Source of the DNA: SAR324 cluster bacterium
GTDB lineage: Bacteria > SAR324 > NAC60-12
Reading direction: 5' to 3'
Assembly: GCA_029245725.1 (NCBI GenBank)
Contig: JAQWOT010000226.1
Location: 50,389-114,388, forward strand
Length of the DNA stretch: 64,000 nt
Of this stretch, positions 34,580-44,586 are shown one piece after another. Position 1 is the first letter of the stretch; every line of letters starts with the position of its first letter. The notes beneath the pieces are model-generated. The model searched no databases and had not been told where the DNA came from. It worked only from the letters and a program-made list of their open reading frames with translations. The translations under genes and the position numbers were made by a program.

Positions 34580-35575
34580 ATGTTTGTTCTCAAAAGACTT
34601 CTGTTCGTCATCCTAGTGGTTTGGTCTGCTTCCACCATTACCTTTTTTATTCCCAGGATTTCAGACATCAATCCAATTCGTGAGCGCTTTGCAGAGCTAG
34701 CCCGATTAGGTGGATTCTCTGCAGGTGAGTTGGAGACGATCGTTGCCTCCTATTCCAAGGCCTTTGGTCTAGACAAACCTCTGATGCAGCAATATTTCGA
34801 TTACATCGGAGGAGTGATGACTCTTGACTTTGGGGTCTCACTGAACAAGTTTCCTAAGACTGTTCTCATGTTGATTGCCGAGTCCTTACCATGGACGATC
34901 GGCCTGATCCTTGTTACTACGATTCTTTCTTTTGTGATTGGGAATCTCGTTGGAGCCTTGGCTGCTTGGCCACTTTCTCCCAGATGGGTTCGTGGTATTT
35001 CTACCAGCTTTATCTTGTTTCAAGGGGTCCCTCCAGTCCTGCTAGCTATTCTATTGATTTTTTTTGTAGCTTTTAAACTCAATATTCTGCCGATCGCAGG
35101 TGCATATTCGATCGGGACTATCCCTGATTTCACCTTCGAGTTTATTTTGGATGTGTTGAGGCATCAGATCTTGCCCGGCATCGCTCTCATCTTTGGGTCC
35201 CTTGGAACGTGGGTGCTCTCGATGAGGGGAATGGGAATCACAATTCAGGGGGAGGACTATGTGGTCTTTGCGGAGCACAAGGGATTAAGTTCTTACACTA
35301 TCTTTAAGGACTACTACCTGAGAAACGCCCTTTTGCCACAGGTCACAGCATTCGCCCTGGCACTTGGAAATGTAATTACCTCTGCAATCGTTGTGGAGAC
35401 CATCTTTGGGCTTCCGGGTCTCGGATTTGTGCTGATCACAGCGATTCGCTCCAACGACTTTTTAGTGATTTATGGGATTGTCCTGTTTATCACGATTACC
35501 GTAGCTGTGCTGATGGCCCTAGTTGAGTTACTTTACCCCTTGCTGGATCCTCGTGTGCGACAAGGGCAAGAATGA
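34580..35575 (+). CDS. ABC transporter permease, DppB family
   Basis: This 331-residue protein has six predicted TM segments, with the EAA-loop region YVVFAEHKGLSSYTIFKDYY followed by LRNALLPQVTAFALALGNV, and the family element ETIFGLPGLGFVLITAIRSND. It is the first inner-membrane subunit of the transporter and overlaps the next permease gene by 4 bases. Confidence 0.93.
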   Translation: MFVLKRLLFVILVVWSASTITFFIPRISDINPIRERFAELARLGGFSAGELETIVASYSKAFGLDKPLMQQYFDYIGGVMTLDFGVSLNKFPKTVLMLIAESLPWTIGLILVTTILSFVIGNLVGALAAWPLSPRWVRGISTSFILFQGVPPVLLAILLIFFVAFKLNILPIAGAYSIGTIPDFTFEFILDVLRHQILPGIALIFGSLGTWVLSMRGMGITIQGEDYVVFAEHKGLSSYTIFKDYYLRNALLPQVTAFALALGNVITSAIVVETIFGLPGLGFVLITAIRSNDFLVIYGIVLFITITVAVLMALVELLYPLLDPRVRQGQE

Positions 35576-36414
35576 TTAATTACCTCAAGCGTAACGTCAG
35601 CCTAACAATTGGCCTCGGATTGCTGATTTTCTTAATTCTCTTCACGGTGCATGGACTGCTGACGATTGAATTCAAGCAGGCCTATCCACTGGCAGTAAGG
35701 CCCAAGCAACCACCTAGTCTGAAATACTTATTTGGGACTGATTTCTTCGGGCGGGACCTCTACACCGCAATGGTGGTGGGAGTTTGGCAAACCGCCATCA
35801 TCGGTTTGGTAGCAGGAGCTGCGGGAACGATCATCGGTATCGTACTGGGGTTTATTTCTGCATACTTTTCAGGACTGATTGATTTGGTTATCAAGTTTAT
35901 CTGTCAGATCCTCACACCAATTCCAGCCTTTCTAATCCAGGTTGTGATTGCCAGTTCAATTGACAAGCGGGACGTTACGATCATCACGATGGCAATTGTT
36001 GTCTTTCTACTCTCCTGGATGGCACCAACATTGGTGATCCGATCACAGGTGCTCTCGATGCGGGAACGTCAGTTCGTGGCGGTCGCCAAGCTCTCTGGAA
36101 TGAACTCTCTGGAAATTATCTTCAAGGAAATCTTTCCGAATCTCTTGCCATTCATTGCTGCTGCTTTTGTTGCCCAGGTCTTCCAGGCGGTTTTTGCTTC
36201 TTTCTACCTCGCTGTGATTGGTCTCGGTCCCTTACGTGAACCCTTACTAGGTAACACGATCTGGGCGGCGCAGAGTCAATCTGCCTTCTTCAATGGTTGG
36301 TGGTGGTGGCCTGTTGGGCCGTCCCTAGCCATGATCCTGATTTTGGGCTCACTGGCGTTGATCAATATGGGCTTGGATGAGATGGCAAATCCCCGCATCC
36401 GCAATAAGGAATAA
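35572..36414 (+). CDS. ABC transporter permease, DppC family
   Basis: This 280-residue permease has LKYLFGTDFFGRDLYTAMVV near the N-terminus, a hallmark of DppC-type subunits, and the EAA loop MRERQFVAVAKLSGMNSLEI followed by IFKEIFPNLLPF. It overlaps the DppB-like gene by 4 bases, and the first ATPase gene begins 2 bases after its stop. Confidence 0.93.
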   Translation: MINYLKRNVSLTIGLGLLIFLILFTVHGLLTIEFKQAYPLAVRPKQPPSLKYLFGTDFFGRDLYTAMVVGVWQTAIIGLVAGAAGTIIGIVLGFISAYFSGLIDLVIKFICQILTPIPAFLIQVVIASSIDKRDVTIITMAIVVFLLSWMAPTLVIRSQVLSMRERQFVAVAKLSGMNSLEIIFKEIFPNLLPFIAAAFVAQVFQAVFASFYLAVIGLGPLREPLLGNTIWAAQSQSAFFNGWWWWPVGPSLAMILILGSLALINMGLDEMANPRIRNKE

Positions 36415-36416
36415 CG

Positions 36417-37379
36417 TTGAAACATTTGTTGGATATCACAGGCCTAACCGTCAGCTACTACACTGACATTGGTCGGGCTATTGCTCTGAACCAGGTGGAT
36501 CTGAAGCTCAAACAAGGTGAGAAACTTGGTTTGGTAGGTGAATCTGGATCTGGGAAGAGCACGATGGGCTTAGCCATGATGCGGATGATCAAGCCACCTG
36601 GGAAGGTCGAAGGTGGTTCCGTTGCAATTGGTGGGGTAGAAATGTTGCAACTCAGCGATAAGGAAATGCTCAAGAAGCGACTCAGCACGATCTCCTACAT
36701 TCCCCAGGGAGCGATGAATTCGCTCAATCCTGTGCTAAAGATCAAACGCCAGATGATTGATGCCTACAAGGCACACTATCCGAACCACAAGCTAGATCAG
36801 GTCCTCCAGTTGGCTCACGAGGCCATGACCTCCGTGGAGTTGCCAGAACATGTGCTGGAGATGTATCCTCACGAACTATCTGGAGGCATGAAGCAGCGAG
36901 TTTGTATCGCTATTGGAATCCTGCTGCGACCCCAGATCATCATTGCCGATGAACCAACCAGTGCGCTTGATGTAGTGACTCAGCGTCAGGTGATCGAGAC
37001 GCTCAACCGGGTGCAACAAAAGATTGGTTCTGCATTGATTTTGATTGGTCATGATATGGGCCTGATGGCTCAGTCGATGGACAAGGTAGCGGTAATGTAT
37101 GCTGGAGAAATCGTGGAAATCAATGATGTACAGACTATTTTTACCAATCCCAAGCATCCCTACACGAAGGCGCTGATTAGCAGCTTACCCAGACTACAGA
37201 ATCGAGGAGAGTTTCGTGGAATTCCTGGAATGGCACCTTCGCTCTACCGTCTCCCAAACGGTTGTCGCTTCCATCCACGCTGCAACCAACAGCAACCTCA
37301 GTGTCAAACGACCTCTCCGCACAAGAGTGTTTTTGAAGACGAAAAGTATGTGACCTGCCATCTCTACGAGGCCTCATGA
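36417..37379 (+). CDS. ABC transporter ATP-binding protein, OppD/DppD family
   Basis: This 320-residue protein has a TTG start that fits the 2-base spacing from the permease stop. Walker A is GESGSGKSTMGLAMMR, the signature is LSGGMKQRVCIAIGI, Walker B is IIADEPTSALDVV and the switch is IGHDMG. The C-terminal oligopeptide-type tail contains GCRFHPRCNQQQPQC, whose cysteines are typical for the Opp/Dpp family (FeS or Zn site). Confidence 0.94.
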   Translation: MKHLLDITGLTVSYYTDIGRAIALNQVDLKLKQGEKLGLVGESGSGKSTMGLAMMRMIKPPGKVEGGSVAIGGVEMLQLSDKEMLKKRLSTISYIPQGAMNSLNPVLKIKRQMIDAYKAHYPNHKLDQVLQLAHEAMTSVELPEHVLEMYPHELSGGMKQRVCIAIGILLRPQIIIADEPTSALDVVTQRQVIETLNRVQQKIGSALILIGHDMGLMAQSMDKVAVMYAGEIVEINDVQTIFTNPKHPYTKALISSLPRLQNRGEFRGIPGMAPSLYRLPNGCRFHPRCNQQQPQCQTTSPHKSVFEDEKYVTCHLYEAS

Positions 37380-38368
37380 ATATGGCCACACTGGAGCTAA
37401 AAAATGTCTCTAAGCTCTATCGGGTGGGCAAGAAGGCTGTTCACGCCCTCAATCCGATCAGCTTTGATCTGTTGGGAGATCCAGCCCGCATCATCACTGT
37501 GGCTGGAGAGAGTGGTAGTGGAAAGACAACCCTGGCCTCCATCATGTTGGGCTTGTTAGGGCCAACTACGGGCCAAGTGTTCTATGAAGGCAAGGATGTC
37601 AGTAAATTAAGTGGTGGACAGTACCGGGATTTTCGCAAGAATGTGCAGGCGGTTTTTCAGGATCCCTTTGCGGTCTTCAATCCCTTCTACCAGGTGGACC
37701 ATCTGCTGGAAGTGCCAATCCGTAAGTTCAATCCTGGGCTCTCAAAAGTTGCTCGCCGCAAGGCAATGGAAGAAGCTCTGGAGGCGGTTGGCCTGCAGCC
37801 CAGTGAGATCCTGGGACGCTATCCCCACCAGCTGAGTGGAGGACAGCGACAACGAATCAACGTGGCCCGGGCGATCGTCATCAAGCCCAAGATCCTGGTC
37901 GCAGATGAGCCAGTCTCGATGGTCGATGCCTCCTTGCGAGCCAACATTCTCGAAGCGTTAGTGTCCCTGCGCGAGAACTACAAGGTCAACATTCTCTATA
38001 TCACCCACGACCTGACAACCGCCTACCATGTCTCTGATTCCATCATCGTTCTCTATCGGGGGAGCGTAATGGAGGCCGGAGATATCACCAAGGTGGTGGA
38101 GTCTCCACAGCATCCCTACACACAGCTGTTGATCAACTCGATCCCCTGGCCAGATCTGGAGCGCAAGTGGGACAACCAGCGATACGCCAATCCTGATATT
38201 CAGGAAATTTCGGGAGCAGGTTGCAAGTTCTACAGTCGCTGTCCAAACCGCCAACCTGGTTGTCAGGTGACTCCCCAACTGGTTCCCCTGTTCCCGAGAC
38301 ACTTGGCCAGCTGCCTGTTACACCAACCCCAGGCTAACCTGGATTCCAACCTAACGCAGAACTTGTAA
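37376..38368 (+). CDS. ABC transporter ATP-binding protein, OppF/DppF family
   Basis: This 330-residue protein has Walker A GESGSGKTTLASIMLG, signature LSGGQRQRINVARAI, Walker B ILVADEPVSMVDASL and switch ITHDLT, with the C-terminal GCKFYSRCPNRQPGC. The first ATG overlaps the previous stop (ATGA); a second ATG lies two codons later. It is the second ATPase of the heterodimeric transporter. A uronate dehydrogenase-like gene follows after 16 bases. Confidence 0.94.
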   Translation: MNMATLELKNVSKLYRVGKKAVHALNPISFDLLGDPARIITVAGESGSGKTTLASIMLGLLGPTTGQVFYEGKDVSKLSGGQYRDFRKNVQAVFQDPFAVFNPFYQVDHLLEVPIRKFNPGLSKVARRKAMEEALEAVGLQPSEILGRYPHQLSGGQRQRINVARAIVIKPKILVADEPVSMVDASLRANILEALVSLRENYKVNILYITHDLTTAYHVSDSIIVLYRGSVMEAGDITKVVESPQHPYTQLLINSIPWPDLERKWDNQRYANPDIQEISGAGCKFYSRCPNRQPGCQVTPQLVPLFPRHLASCLLHQPQANLDSNLTQNL

Positions 38369-38384
38369 ATCTTAGAAAACATCC

Positions 38385-39200
38385 ATGCAAAAGATCGCAG
38401 TCACCGGTGCTAATGGTCACTTTGGGAAAATTCTAGTTCAGTTTCTGAGAGAACAGCATTTTACGGTGAAGCCCTCAGATCTCTTCTCTGGGCGTCCCGA
38501 AGAAGGAGCGGTCAATTGTGATGTTCGTGATTTGGGCCACCTGGTCAGTGTTTTTCAAGGCTGTGATGCCGTTGTTCATCTTGCGGCTTTCCCGAGCCCC
38601 TGGATGCAGCCAGATGCCAAGGTTTACCAAGACAACACCGTGGGCAGCTACAACGTGCTGCTGGCTTGTGAGCTTTTGGGCATCAAGAAGATCTGCCTCG
38701 CTTCGAGTATCAACGCAATCGGTGGGGTTTATTCCCGCCTGCCAACCTATGACTACTTCCCCGTAGATGAGGAGCATTCGACCTACAGCGAGGATCCTTA
38801 CAGCCTCTCCAAGTGGGTTCTGGAAATCCAGGCAGACTGCTTTGCTCGGAGGCGTGAAGACATTTCCATCAGCAGCATGCGCTTTCACTGGTTGCAGTAT
38901 CGGGATTTTGTGGAACCCCGTACGACCAACGGGATCTCCTTCAAGCATCTCTGGGCCTACACCGATCCGATTGCGGCTGCCAAGGCCTGTTTGGCTAGTC
39001 TAAAAGTAACCTGGACCGGACATGAGGCGTTCTTTATTGTTGCCCCTGAAACCGCTAGTCCTACCGACTCCAAAGAACTCATCCGTGAGCACTATCCACA
39101 GGTTCGTGTGAATCAGCCAATGCCCGGCAAGCATGGGTTTTATAGTTGTGCCAAGGCTCAGCGACTGCTGGGTTGGGTGCATGAAGATCACCAACACTGA
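38385..39200 (+). CDS. NAD-dependent epimerase/dehydratase-family protein, uronate dehydrogenase-like
   Basis: This 271-residue extended SDR has the NAD-binding ITVTGANGHFG-type start (KIAVTGANGHFGKIL), the catalytic region SSINAIGG and YSLSK (Tyr and Lys), and a C-terminus with AKAQRLLGW. The short length and the SSIN/HAxG-type pattern resemble uronate dehydrogenase, which oxidises galacturonate or glucuronate to the aldarolactone. The neighbouring galactarolactone cycloisomerase-like and galactonate dehydratase-like genes fit this role. Confidence 0.82.
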   Translation: MQKIAVTGANGHFGKILVQFLREQHFTVKPSDLFSGRPEEGAVNCDVRDLGHLVSVFQGCDAVVHLAAFPSPWMQPDAKVYQDNTVGSYNVLLACELLGIKKICLASSINAIGGVYSRLPTYDYFPVDEEHSTYSEDPYSLSKWVLEIQADCFARRREDISISSMRFHWLQYRDFVEPRTTNGISFKHLWAYTDPIAAAKACLASLKVTWTGHEAFFIVAPETASPTDSKELIREHYPQVRVNQPMPGKHGFYSCAKAQRLLGWVHEDHQH

Positions 39201-39387
39201 GCAAATCAGAAGAAAATCTCCCAAAGCTTATCCAAATTCTGCAGAATCCTGTATTTCAAGCATTGACTTCCTCAGTGAATTGCGATTACACATCTGAAAG
39301 ATGGACGGATCGCTTTCCTCGGTGACCTCCCATCTGCCTGCGCTGAAATCAGACAGGCTCATCTCAAGTCTTAACAACAAAACTCCC

Positions 39388-40521
39388 ATGGCATACAAAG
39401 ACCTCAAAATCACACGCCTTGAGCTCCTGATGGTCAAGCCCCGCTTCATGTTCCTGAAGATGCACACCAACCAGGACCTTGTTGGTTATGGTGAACCTAT
39501 CCTTGAAGGCCAGACCCATGCAGTTGCAGGGGCGGTACGGGCAATGGAGAACTATCTGCTGGGCAAGGATCCTCGACAGATCGAGCACCACTGGCAGGCT
39601 CTCTACAAGGGGAGCTTCTATCGGGGAGGGCCAATTCTGACGAGCGCACTCTCGGGGATTGAACAGGCGATGTGGGACATCCTCGGTAAGTCGTTGGGTG
39701 TGCCGGTGTATCAACTTTTGGGTGGATCAGTTCGAGAGCGGATTCGGATCTACGCCCATGCTCACGGAGCAGACAAGGAACAACTCTGCAAGCGAGCCCG
39801 TGACCTGGTTGACATGGGCTTCAACTTCCTGAAGACAGGTTTTGAAGCGCCCGTCGCCTTCGTCGAGAACCAACAGTTCCTGCGGAATTGTGTGGAGCGC
39901 TTTGCTGCGCTACGTGCGGAGGTGGGCCCAGAGGTGGACCTTGCACTGGATTTCCATGGACGCTTCTCACCAACGATGTCCAAGCGCCTGATCAAGGAGT
40001 TGGAGCCGCTCTATCCCTACTTTGTGGAGGAACCCTGTCTGCCCGGCAACACGGCAGCGCTGGTGGAGTTGAAAAACTCAACGACGGTTCCGTTGGCCAC
40101 TGGAGAACGTATCTTCACCAAGTGGGGCTTCCGAGACCTGATTGAACAAAGAGCGGTCGATATCCTGCAACCGGATCTCTGCCATGCAGGGGGCATCATG
40201 GAGGTCAAGAAGATCTCAGCAATGGCCGAAGCCAGTGACCTAGCCGTGGCTCCCCACAACCCACTGGGGCCGATCTCGCTGGCGGCCTGCCTGCAACTGG
40301 ATGCCTGTACCTTGAACGCGGTGGCCCAGGAACAGGTGACCCTAGGGGATGGTTACCTCGTCAAGCCTTTCGAGATGCAGAACGGCTACATCGATCTGCC
40401 AACCGAGCCCGGGTTAGGGTTCGAGTTGGATGAAGAGAAGGTGCGGGCGCTGGAATACGATGGAAATTGGGAAACTCCACGGGTCATCGACCAACGCGAT
40501 GGCTCCGTGGCTGAGTGGTAA
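39388..40521 (+). CDS. D-galactonate dehydratase-like enolase-superfamily enzyme
   Basis: From ATG 39388 the protein is 377 residues. It follows E. coli DgoD closely in motif order: RFMFLKMHTNQDLVGYGEP, SFYRGGPILTSALSGIEQAM, the Asp/His pair DFHGRFSP, FVEEPCLPG, ATGERIFTKW, QPDLCHAGGI and APHNPLGPISLAACLQLD, with SVAEW at the end, as I recall for DgoD. It would dehydrate D-galactonate or a related acid to a 2-keto-3-deoxy acid. The substrate range of such proteins is wide, so I leave the symbol empty. It lies 19 bases before a ManD-like gene. Confidence 0.87.
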   Translation: MAYKDLKITRLELLMVKPRFMFLKMHTNQDLVGYGEPILEGQTHAVAGAVRAMENYLLGKDPRQIEHHWQALYKGSFYRGGPILTSALSGIEQAMWDILGKSLGVPVYQLLGGSVRERIRIYAHAHGADKEQLCKRARDLVDMGFNFLKTGFEAPVAFVENQQFLRNCVERFAALRAEVGPEVDLALDFHGRFSPTMSKRLIKELEPLYPYFVEEPCLPGNTAALVELKNSTTVPLATGERIFTKWGFRDLIEQRAVDILQPDLCHAGGIMEVKKISAMAEASDLAVAPHNPLGPISLAACLQLDACTLNAVAQEQVTLGDGYLVKPFEMQNGYIDLPTEPGLGFELDEEKVRALEYDGNWETPRVIDQRDGSVAEW

Positions 40522-40540
40522 AGACAACGAACAGGAAACT

Positions 40541-41839
40541 ATGAACTCTCCGAAGATCAAGGACATTCGGGTCATCATGACCGAGCCCGATGGCATTCGA
40601 CTGGTGGTGGTTAAAATTCTTACCGATCAGGATGGACTCTATGGGGTTGGCTGTGCGACCTTCACCCAACGACCACTGCCGGTGGTCAAGGCGATCACAG
40701 ACTACCTGCGTCCCTTCCTGATTGGACGCTCTGTCGTGGATATCGAGGACATCTGGCAATCCTCCTACGTCTCGTCCTATTGGCGTAACGGACCAGTGTT
40801 GAATAATGCGCTGAGTGGGGTGGATCAAGCCTTGTGGGACATCAAGGGCAAGATGGCCAATATGCCCTTGTACGATCTGCTGGGTGGAAAGGCGCGAGAA
40901 GCGGCGGCAGTCTATGTCCACGCTTCAGGAAGCTCTGCTGAGGAGGTTGGTGACAAAATGCAGGCATTCATGGAGCGCGGCTTTCACCACATCCGAGTGC
41001 AGGTCTCCACTCCAGGCTACTCAACCTATGGCAATAAGTCAGCGAAAAGTGGCACGGACACCAGTTCCAATCGGGATATCAGCCAGGGGCCGATCCCAAT
41101 CACAACCCGCTTGCGAGAGTATGATCCCGCCAAACGCTACGCTCATCCGGGAGGTGTATTTGAGCCCAAGCCCTACCTGCGCTCGGCTTTGAACTTGTTT
41201 GAATACATCCGTGATCGTTTCGGCTATGGCGTGGAGATCCTGCATGATGTGCATGAGCGGATTCCTCCGATCCTCGGTGTTTGGTTCGCCAAGGAAGTTG
41301 AACACTTCCAGCTATTCTTCCTCGAGGATCTCTTCAGTCCCGAAGACAACGAATACTTCCGAATGGTGCGGGCCCAGTGTGCCACGCCGATCGCGATGGG
41401 CGAACTCTACTCCTCTCCTCACGAGATCATCCCGATGATCAAGGATCGGCTGCTGGACTTCATCCGGATTCACATCTCTGATATGGGCGGAATCACACCC
41501 TGCCGCAAGCTTGCTGCGATGGGTGAACTATTCTCTGTGCGTACGGCTTGGCATGGACCTGGTGACACCTCACCGATTGGTCATGCGGCCAACCTGGCGC
41601 TGGATCTCAACTGCTCCAACTTTGGCATTCAGGAATATGCGATCTTTGGTGAGCGGACCCAGGAGGTCTTTCCGGGATGTCCCGAGGTGCGGGAAGGGAT
41701 GATGTGGCCCAACGGTAAGCCGGGCCTGGGGATTGACATCAACGAGAAACTGGCAGCGAAGTTCCCTTACAACGAGTACGAGTTTGGTGGAGCCTGGGAC
41801 ACTGTCCGGCGTGCAGATGGTTCAGTAGTGAAGCCGTAG
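40541..41839 (+). CDS. Mannonate dehydratase/RspA-family enolase-superfamily enzyme
   Basis: This 432-residue protein (ATG 40541, preceded by AGGAAA) has ManD-type landmarks: YGVGCATFTQRPL, HDVHERIPP, FFLEDLFSPEDNEYF, MGELYSSPHEI and WHGPGDTSPIGHAANLALD. Family members dehydrate D-mannonate or D-gluconate, or have very low activity (RspA). It is the last gene of the plus-strand operon, followed by a hairpin at 41851. An overlapping upstream in-frame extension exists but lacks a family match. Confidence 0.87.
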   Translation: MNSPKIKDIRVIMTEPDGIRLVVVKILTDQDGLYGVGCATFTQRPLPVVKAITDYLRPFLIGRSVVDIEDIWQSSYVSSYWRNGPVLNNALSGVDQALWDIKGKMANMPLYDLLGGKAREAAAVYVHASGSSAEEVGDKMQAFMERGFHHIRVQVSTPGYSTYGNKSAKSGTDTSSNRDISQGPIPITTRLREYDPAKRYAHPGGVFEPKPYLRSALNLFEYIRDRFGYGVEILHDVHERIPPILGVWFAKEVEHFQLFFLEDLFSPEDNEYFRMVRAQCATPIAMGELYSSPHEIIPMIKDRLLDFIRIHISDMGGITPCRKLAAMGELFSVRTAWHGPGDTSPIGHAANLALDLNCSNFGIQEYAIFGERTQEVFPGCPEVREGMMWPNGKPGLGIDINEKLAAKFPYNEYEFGGAWDTVRRADGSVVKP

Positions 41840-41850
41840 TTGAAGCAAAT

Positions 41851-41884
41851 TAGCCCCACCCTTTGTTCAAAATGTTTGGGGCTA
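41851..41884 (+). terminator. Probable terminator after the sugar-acid operon
   Basis: TAGCCCCA and TGGGGCTA form an 8-bp perfect stem with an 18-base AT-rich loop, 12 bases after the last stop codon. Only short T-runs follow, so termination may be bidirectional or factor-assisted. It also lies between convergent genes. Confidence 0.6.
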
Positions 41885-42004
41885 TTGCACTGAATTCTAC
41901 CATTTATCACTTTCTAACATCAGTGTTGCAGCCCTTTCATGTTTAGCTTTGCAGGATCTCTATGTCAGGAACTAGTTGCCATCTAGCGTAATTACTGCCC
42001 AACC

Positions 42005-42622
42005 CTATCTCTCTTCCAACGCTAACCGCACCCCAAGACCAATCAACATCACTCCCGAGATTCGGGATAGCCAGATTTGTGCATCCCACTTTTCGATCCA
42101 GCGCTTGCCCTGACCAATCACCACGACCAACCCACCGAGCCAGATTAGGCTGAGTAGATTGTGAATTCCTGCGAGCAACAGGGATTTGGCCACCACAGGA
42201 TCATCAGGAGAGATAAACTGTGGTAGGAAGGCGAGATAGAAAATAGCCACCTTGGGATTCAGTAGATTGGTGATCAGTCCCTCTTTGAAAGCAGCCAAGA
42301 TTGCCAGTTTTGTCAGCTTCTCATCGGTCCGTGGTTCGGGAAGCTGGCGGAGTGCCTGCAGACCTAACCAGACCAAGTAAAGAGCCCCGAGCAGCTTGAT
42401 GAATTGAAAGAGAGTTGCTGACTGTGCCAGAACAATTGAAAGTCCGAGGGCCGAGATCAACGCATGCAGCAGAGTGCCTCCCAGGACCCCAAAGGTGGTG
42501 GCCCAGCCTGCGGGACTACCGGACCGAATGCCATTCTTGACTACCAGCATGGTGTCAGCCCCGGGGGTAAAGGCCAACACTGTGACCACCAAGGTGAAGG
42601 TGAGTACCTGCGAGTCAAACAA
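42005..42622 (-). CDS. LysE/RhtB-family amino-acid exporter
   Basis: This 205-residue membrane protein with six hydrophobic segments has the family opening TLVVTVLAFTPGADTMLVVK, KLLGALYLVWLGLQALR and FKEGLITNLLNPKVAIFYLA. It exports amino acids or related metabolites. It is convergent with the sugar-acid operon and 9 bases downstream of a ThuA-like gene on the same strand. Confidence 0.93.
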   Translation of the reverse strand: MFDSQVLTFTLVVTVLAFTPGADTMLVVKNGIRSGSPAGWATTFGVLGGTLLHALISALGLSIVLAQSATLFQFIKLLGALYLVWLGLQALRQLPEPRTDEKLTKLAILAAFKEGLITNLLNPKVAIFYLAFLPQFISPDDPVVAKSLLLAGIHNLLSLIWLGGLVVVIGQGKRWIEKWDAQIWLSRISGVMLIGLGVRLALEER

Positions 42623-42631
42623 TGTGTGATC

Positions 42632-43291
42632 CTAGGTGGGAGTGATCAGATACTCGATAATGCTTCGGCAGTTGGTGACGTTGCCAGGGTGCCGAACAGC
42701 TTCGGGGGCGTGGCCTGGGAGGTAGGAGACGATCTTTCCACCCCACGGCGTGATCGTCTCGTAGGCCATGGGAAAGGTTCCTTCCTCTATCGTGGTTGTC
42801 ATCAAGGTAGTCGCTGGACAGCTTTGCTCCAGGTTGATATATATCTCGTCGGAAGGTTGTGCGACGTCTTGTAAGTGTTGACACAAAGGATGCCGGCTTT
42901 TGGCTACTTCAACCAAGTAGGGACGGATTGGGTGCGAGCTCGGAGCAAACCCATCGGGATCATCTTTACGCACCCAACGAAAGCCAACAAGCGAGCGCCA
43001 CCACGCACAATGCCAGAAGGCAGCACTAGAACCATGCAGCAGAAACATGGGCTTGCCCACCTGTAAGTACTCCTTCACGTGCTGCTCAGCTACAGGACCG
43101 GGAGCCAGAATGTCACAGGTGCCTCCAATCAGGTGGAACATCAACAAATCGTAGTTTTCCACTAGATTCTCCTCCATCAAACAACGCCAGTCGTCTTCAT
43201 GAAAATGGATCTCATGGTGCGGACGTAGGCACTCGAAGAGGCTTTTTCCTGTGTGGGTGCCGTAGTGATTGTCTGCTGCAAAAAGAATCAT
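42632..43291 (-). CDS. ThuA-like domain protein
   Basis: This 219-residue protein has the glutamine-amidotransferase-like fold seen in ThuA (trehalose utilisation) proteins: GKPMFLLHGSSAAFWH, WRSLVGFRW, and the final GKIVSYLPGHAPEAVRHPGN. ThuA domains act in sugar oxidation or isomer pathways, with poorly known chemistry. The start at 43291 lies 46 bases after the 2-hydroxyacid dehydrogenase stop. Confidence 0.85.
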   Translation of the reverse strand: MILFAADNHYGTHTGKSLFECLRPHHEIHFHEDDWRCLMEENLVENYDLLMFHLIGGTCDILAPGPVAEQHVKEYLQVGKPMFLLHGSSAAFWHCAWWRSLVGFRWVRKDDPDGFAPSSHPIRPYLVEVAKSRHPLCQHLQDVAQPSDEIYINLEQSCPATTLMTTTIEEGTFPMAYETITPWGGKIVSYLPGHAPEAVRHPGNVTNCRSIIEYLITPT

Positions 43292-43337
43292 CGCTACTCC
43301 AAGTAGTGGCCATTGCCATCAAAAAAAATACGTTGAA

Positions 43338-44330
43338 TCAAGCCATGGACGCCAGCATCCCGAGCGTCGCTTCATAGCGCAAGGGCTTCCCATTCTGCCA
43401 GGCCAGAAACTCCTCGATCACCGTGTCCGCCATCCTGTTCACTTCCCCACCAATCGACCCAGCGATATGGCTGCTCAAGAACACATTCGGTAGTCTGTAA
43501 AAAGCAGAGTCCGCAAGTGGTGGCTCTGGATCGGTGACATCCAGCAGCGCAGTCAAGTCTGGTCGCTGCTCCAGCACGGTCACAAGGTCGGATTCTATAA
43601 CGGTTGCCCCTCTGCCCGTGTTGAGAAAGACCCCATTTTCGGGCAAGGCTTGAAAATGAAGGGCACGGAGTAGTCCCTTCGTTTCGGGCACATTTGCCAG
43701 ATGGTTTGAGACGACATGCCCACGTGCAAACGCCTCCTCTAGGGTCACTTTCTCAATACCCAACTTTGCAGCATCTTCCACCGAAAGAAATGGGTCGGAT
43801 ACTAGCACGTTCAAGTGAAAGGGTGCCAGCCGTTCAATCACTTTTCGACCGATCATCCCGGCCCCGAGTAAGGCGATAGTTGTCCCGTAGTTCCCAACTC
43901 CAACGAAGGGATTTTTACGTCCTTGCGGCGTGGTGCAGTCACGAATGTTTCGAAAATAGCCCTTGGTCGCCAGTAGGATCTGTGAAACTGTGAACTCAGC
44001 AACAGGAATGGCGTTGGCAGCCCAAGCACTGATCACAAGTACCTGTTTTCTCAAAAAAGGTTCTGCAAAGAACTTTACGGAACCAGCTGCATAGAACACC
44101 GCTTTGAGTGAAGGTAGTTTGGCAAGCTGTTTTGCCTTCAGCGTAGGCATGCCCCAGGTGGAGAAGATCACCTCGATTGAGTGGAGATTTTGCACATGGG
44201 CGTCAAATTTTTCAGCAGAGATAATCACAGGGTACAGATCACAGAACTCAGCCAAACGATCTTTGCGCCCATTTCCGTAGACCATGTCGAGGGATGCTGG
44301 TTGATTACTGAAAAATGCTGCTTTTGTCAT
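43338..44330 (-). CDS. D-2-hydroxyacid dehydrogenase family protein
   Basis: This protein of about 330 residues has the NAD-binding element ALLGAGMIGRKVIERLAPF, NVLVSDPF, the substrate region LNTGRGATVIESDLVTVLEQ with DVTDPEPP, and the catalytic His in LSSHIAGSIGGEV. Such enzymes reduce 2-keto acids (glycerate, phosphoglycerate, sugar-derived acids). I chose ATG 44330 over the adjacent GTG 44333. It may reduce a keto acid formed by the neighbouring dehydratases; this is inference. Confidence 0.9.
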   Translation of the reverse strand: MTKAAFFSNQPASLDMVYGNGRKDRLAEFCDLYPVIISAEKFDAHVQNLHSIEVIFSTWGMPTLKAKQLAKLPSLKAVFYAAGSVKFFAEPFLRKQVLVISAWAANAIPVAEFTVSQILLATKGYFRNIRDCTTPQGRKNPFVGVGNYGTTIALLGAGMIGRKVIERLAPFHLNVLVSDPFLSVEDAAKLGIEKVTLEEAFARGHVVSNHLANVPETKGLLRALHFQALPENGVFLNTGRGATVIESDLVTVLEQRPDLTALLDVTDPEPPLADSAFYRLPNVFLSSHIAGSIGGEVNRMADTVIEEFLAWQNGKPLRYEATLGMLASMA

Positions 44331-44586
44331 CACATCCAGACCTCAATCTCAGGTTCCAAGCAGGAATAAAGGGGCAAACTATGGTAGGGAATTACCAGAG
44401 TGATACTCTTTGAAGAGGTGTCTGACCTAGCTTGTTGGTGATCTTCTTCCTGATGGAGAAAGAAAGAGCTTCATTCTCTGGAAAACTCTCACCCAGTTGC
44501 AAGCGGCTTTGGTTTGTAAAAAATCTAAGAACCCTCGCCCAGTTGGGAGAGGAGTGACCACGCAAGTGGTGGGTGAGGGGCCTCCA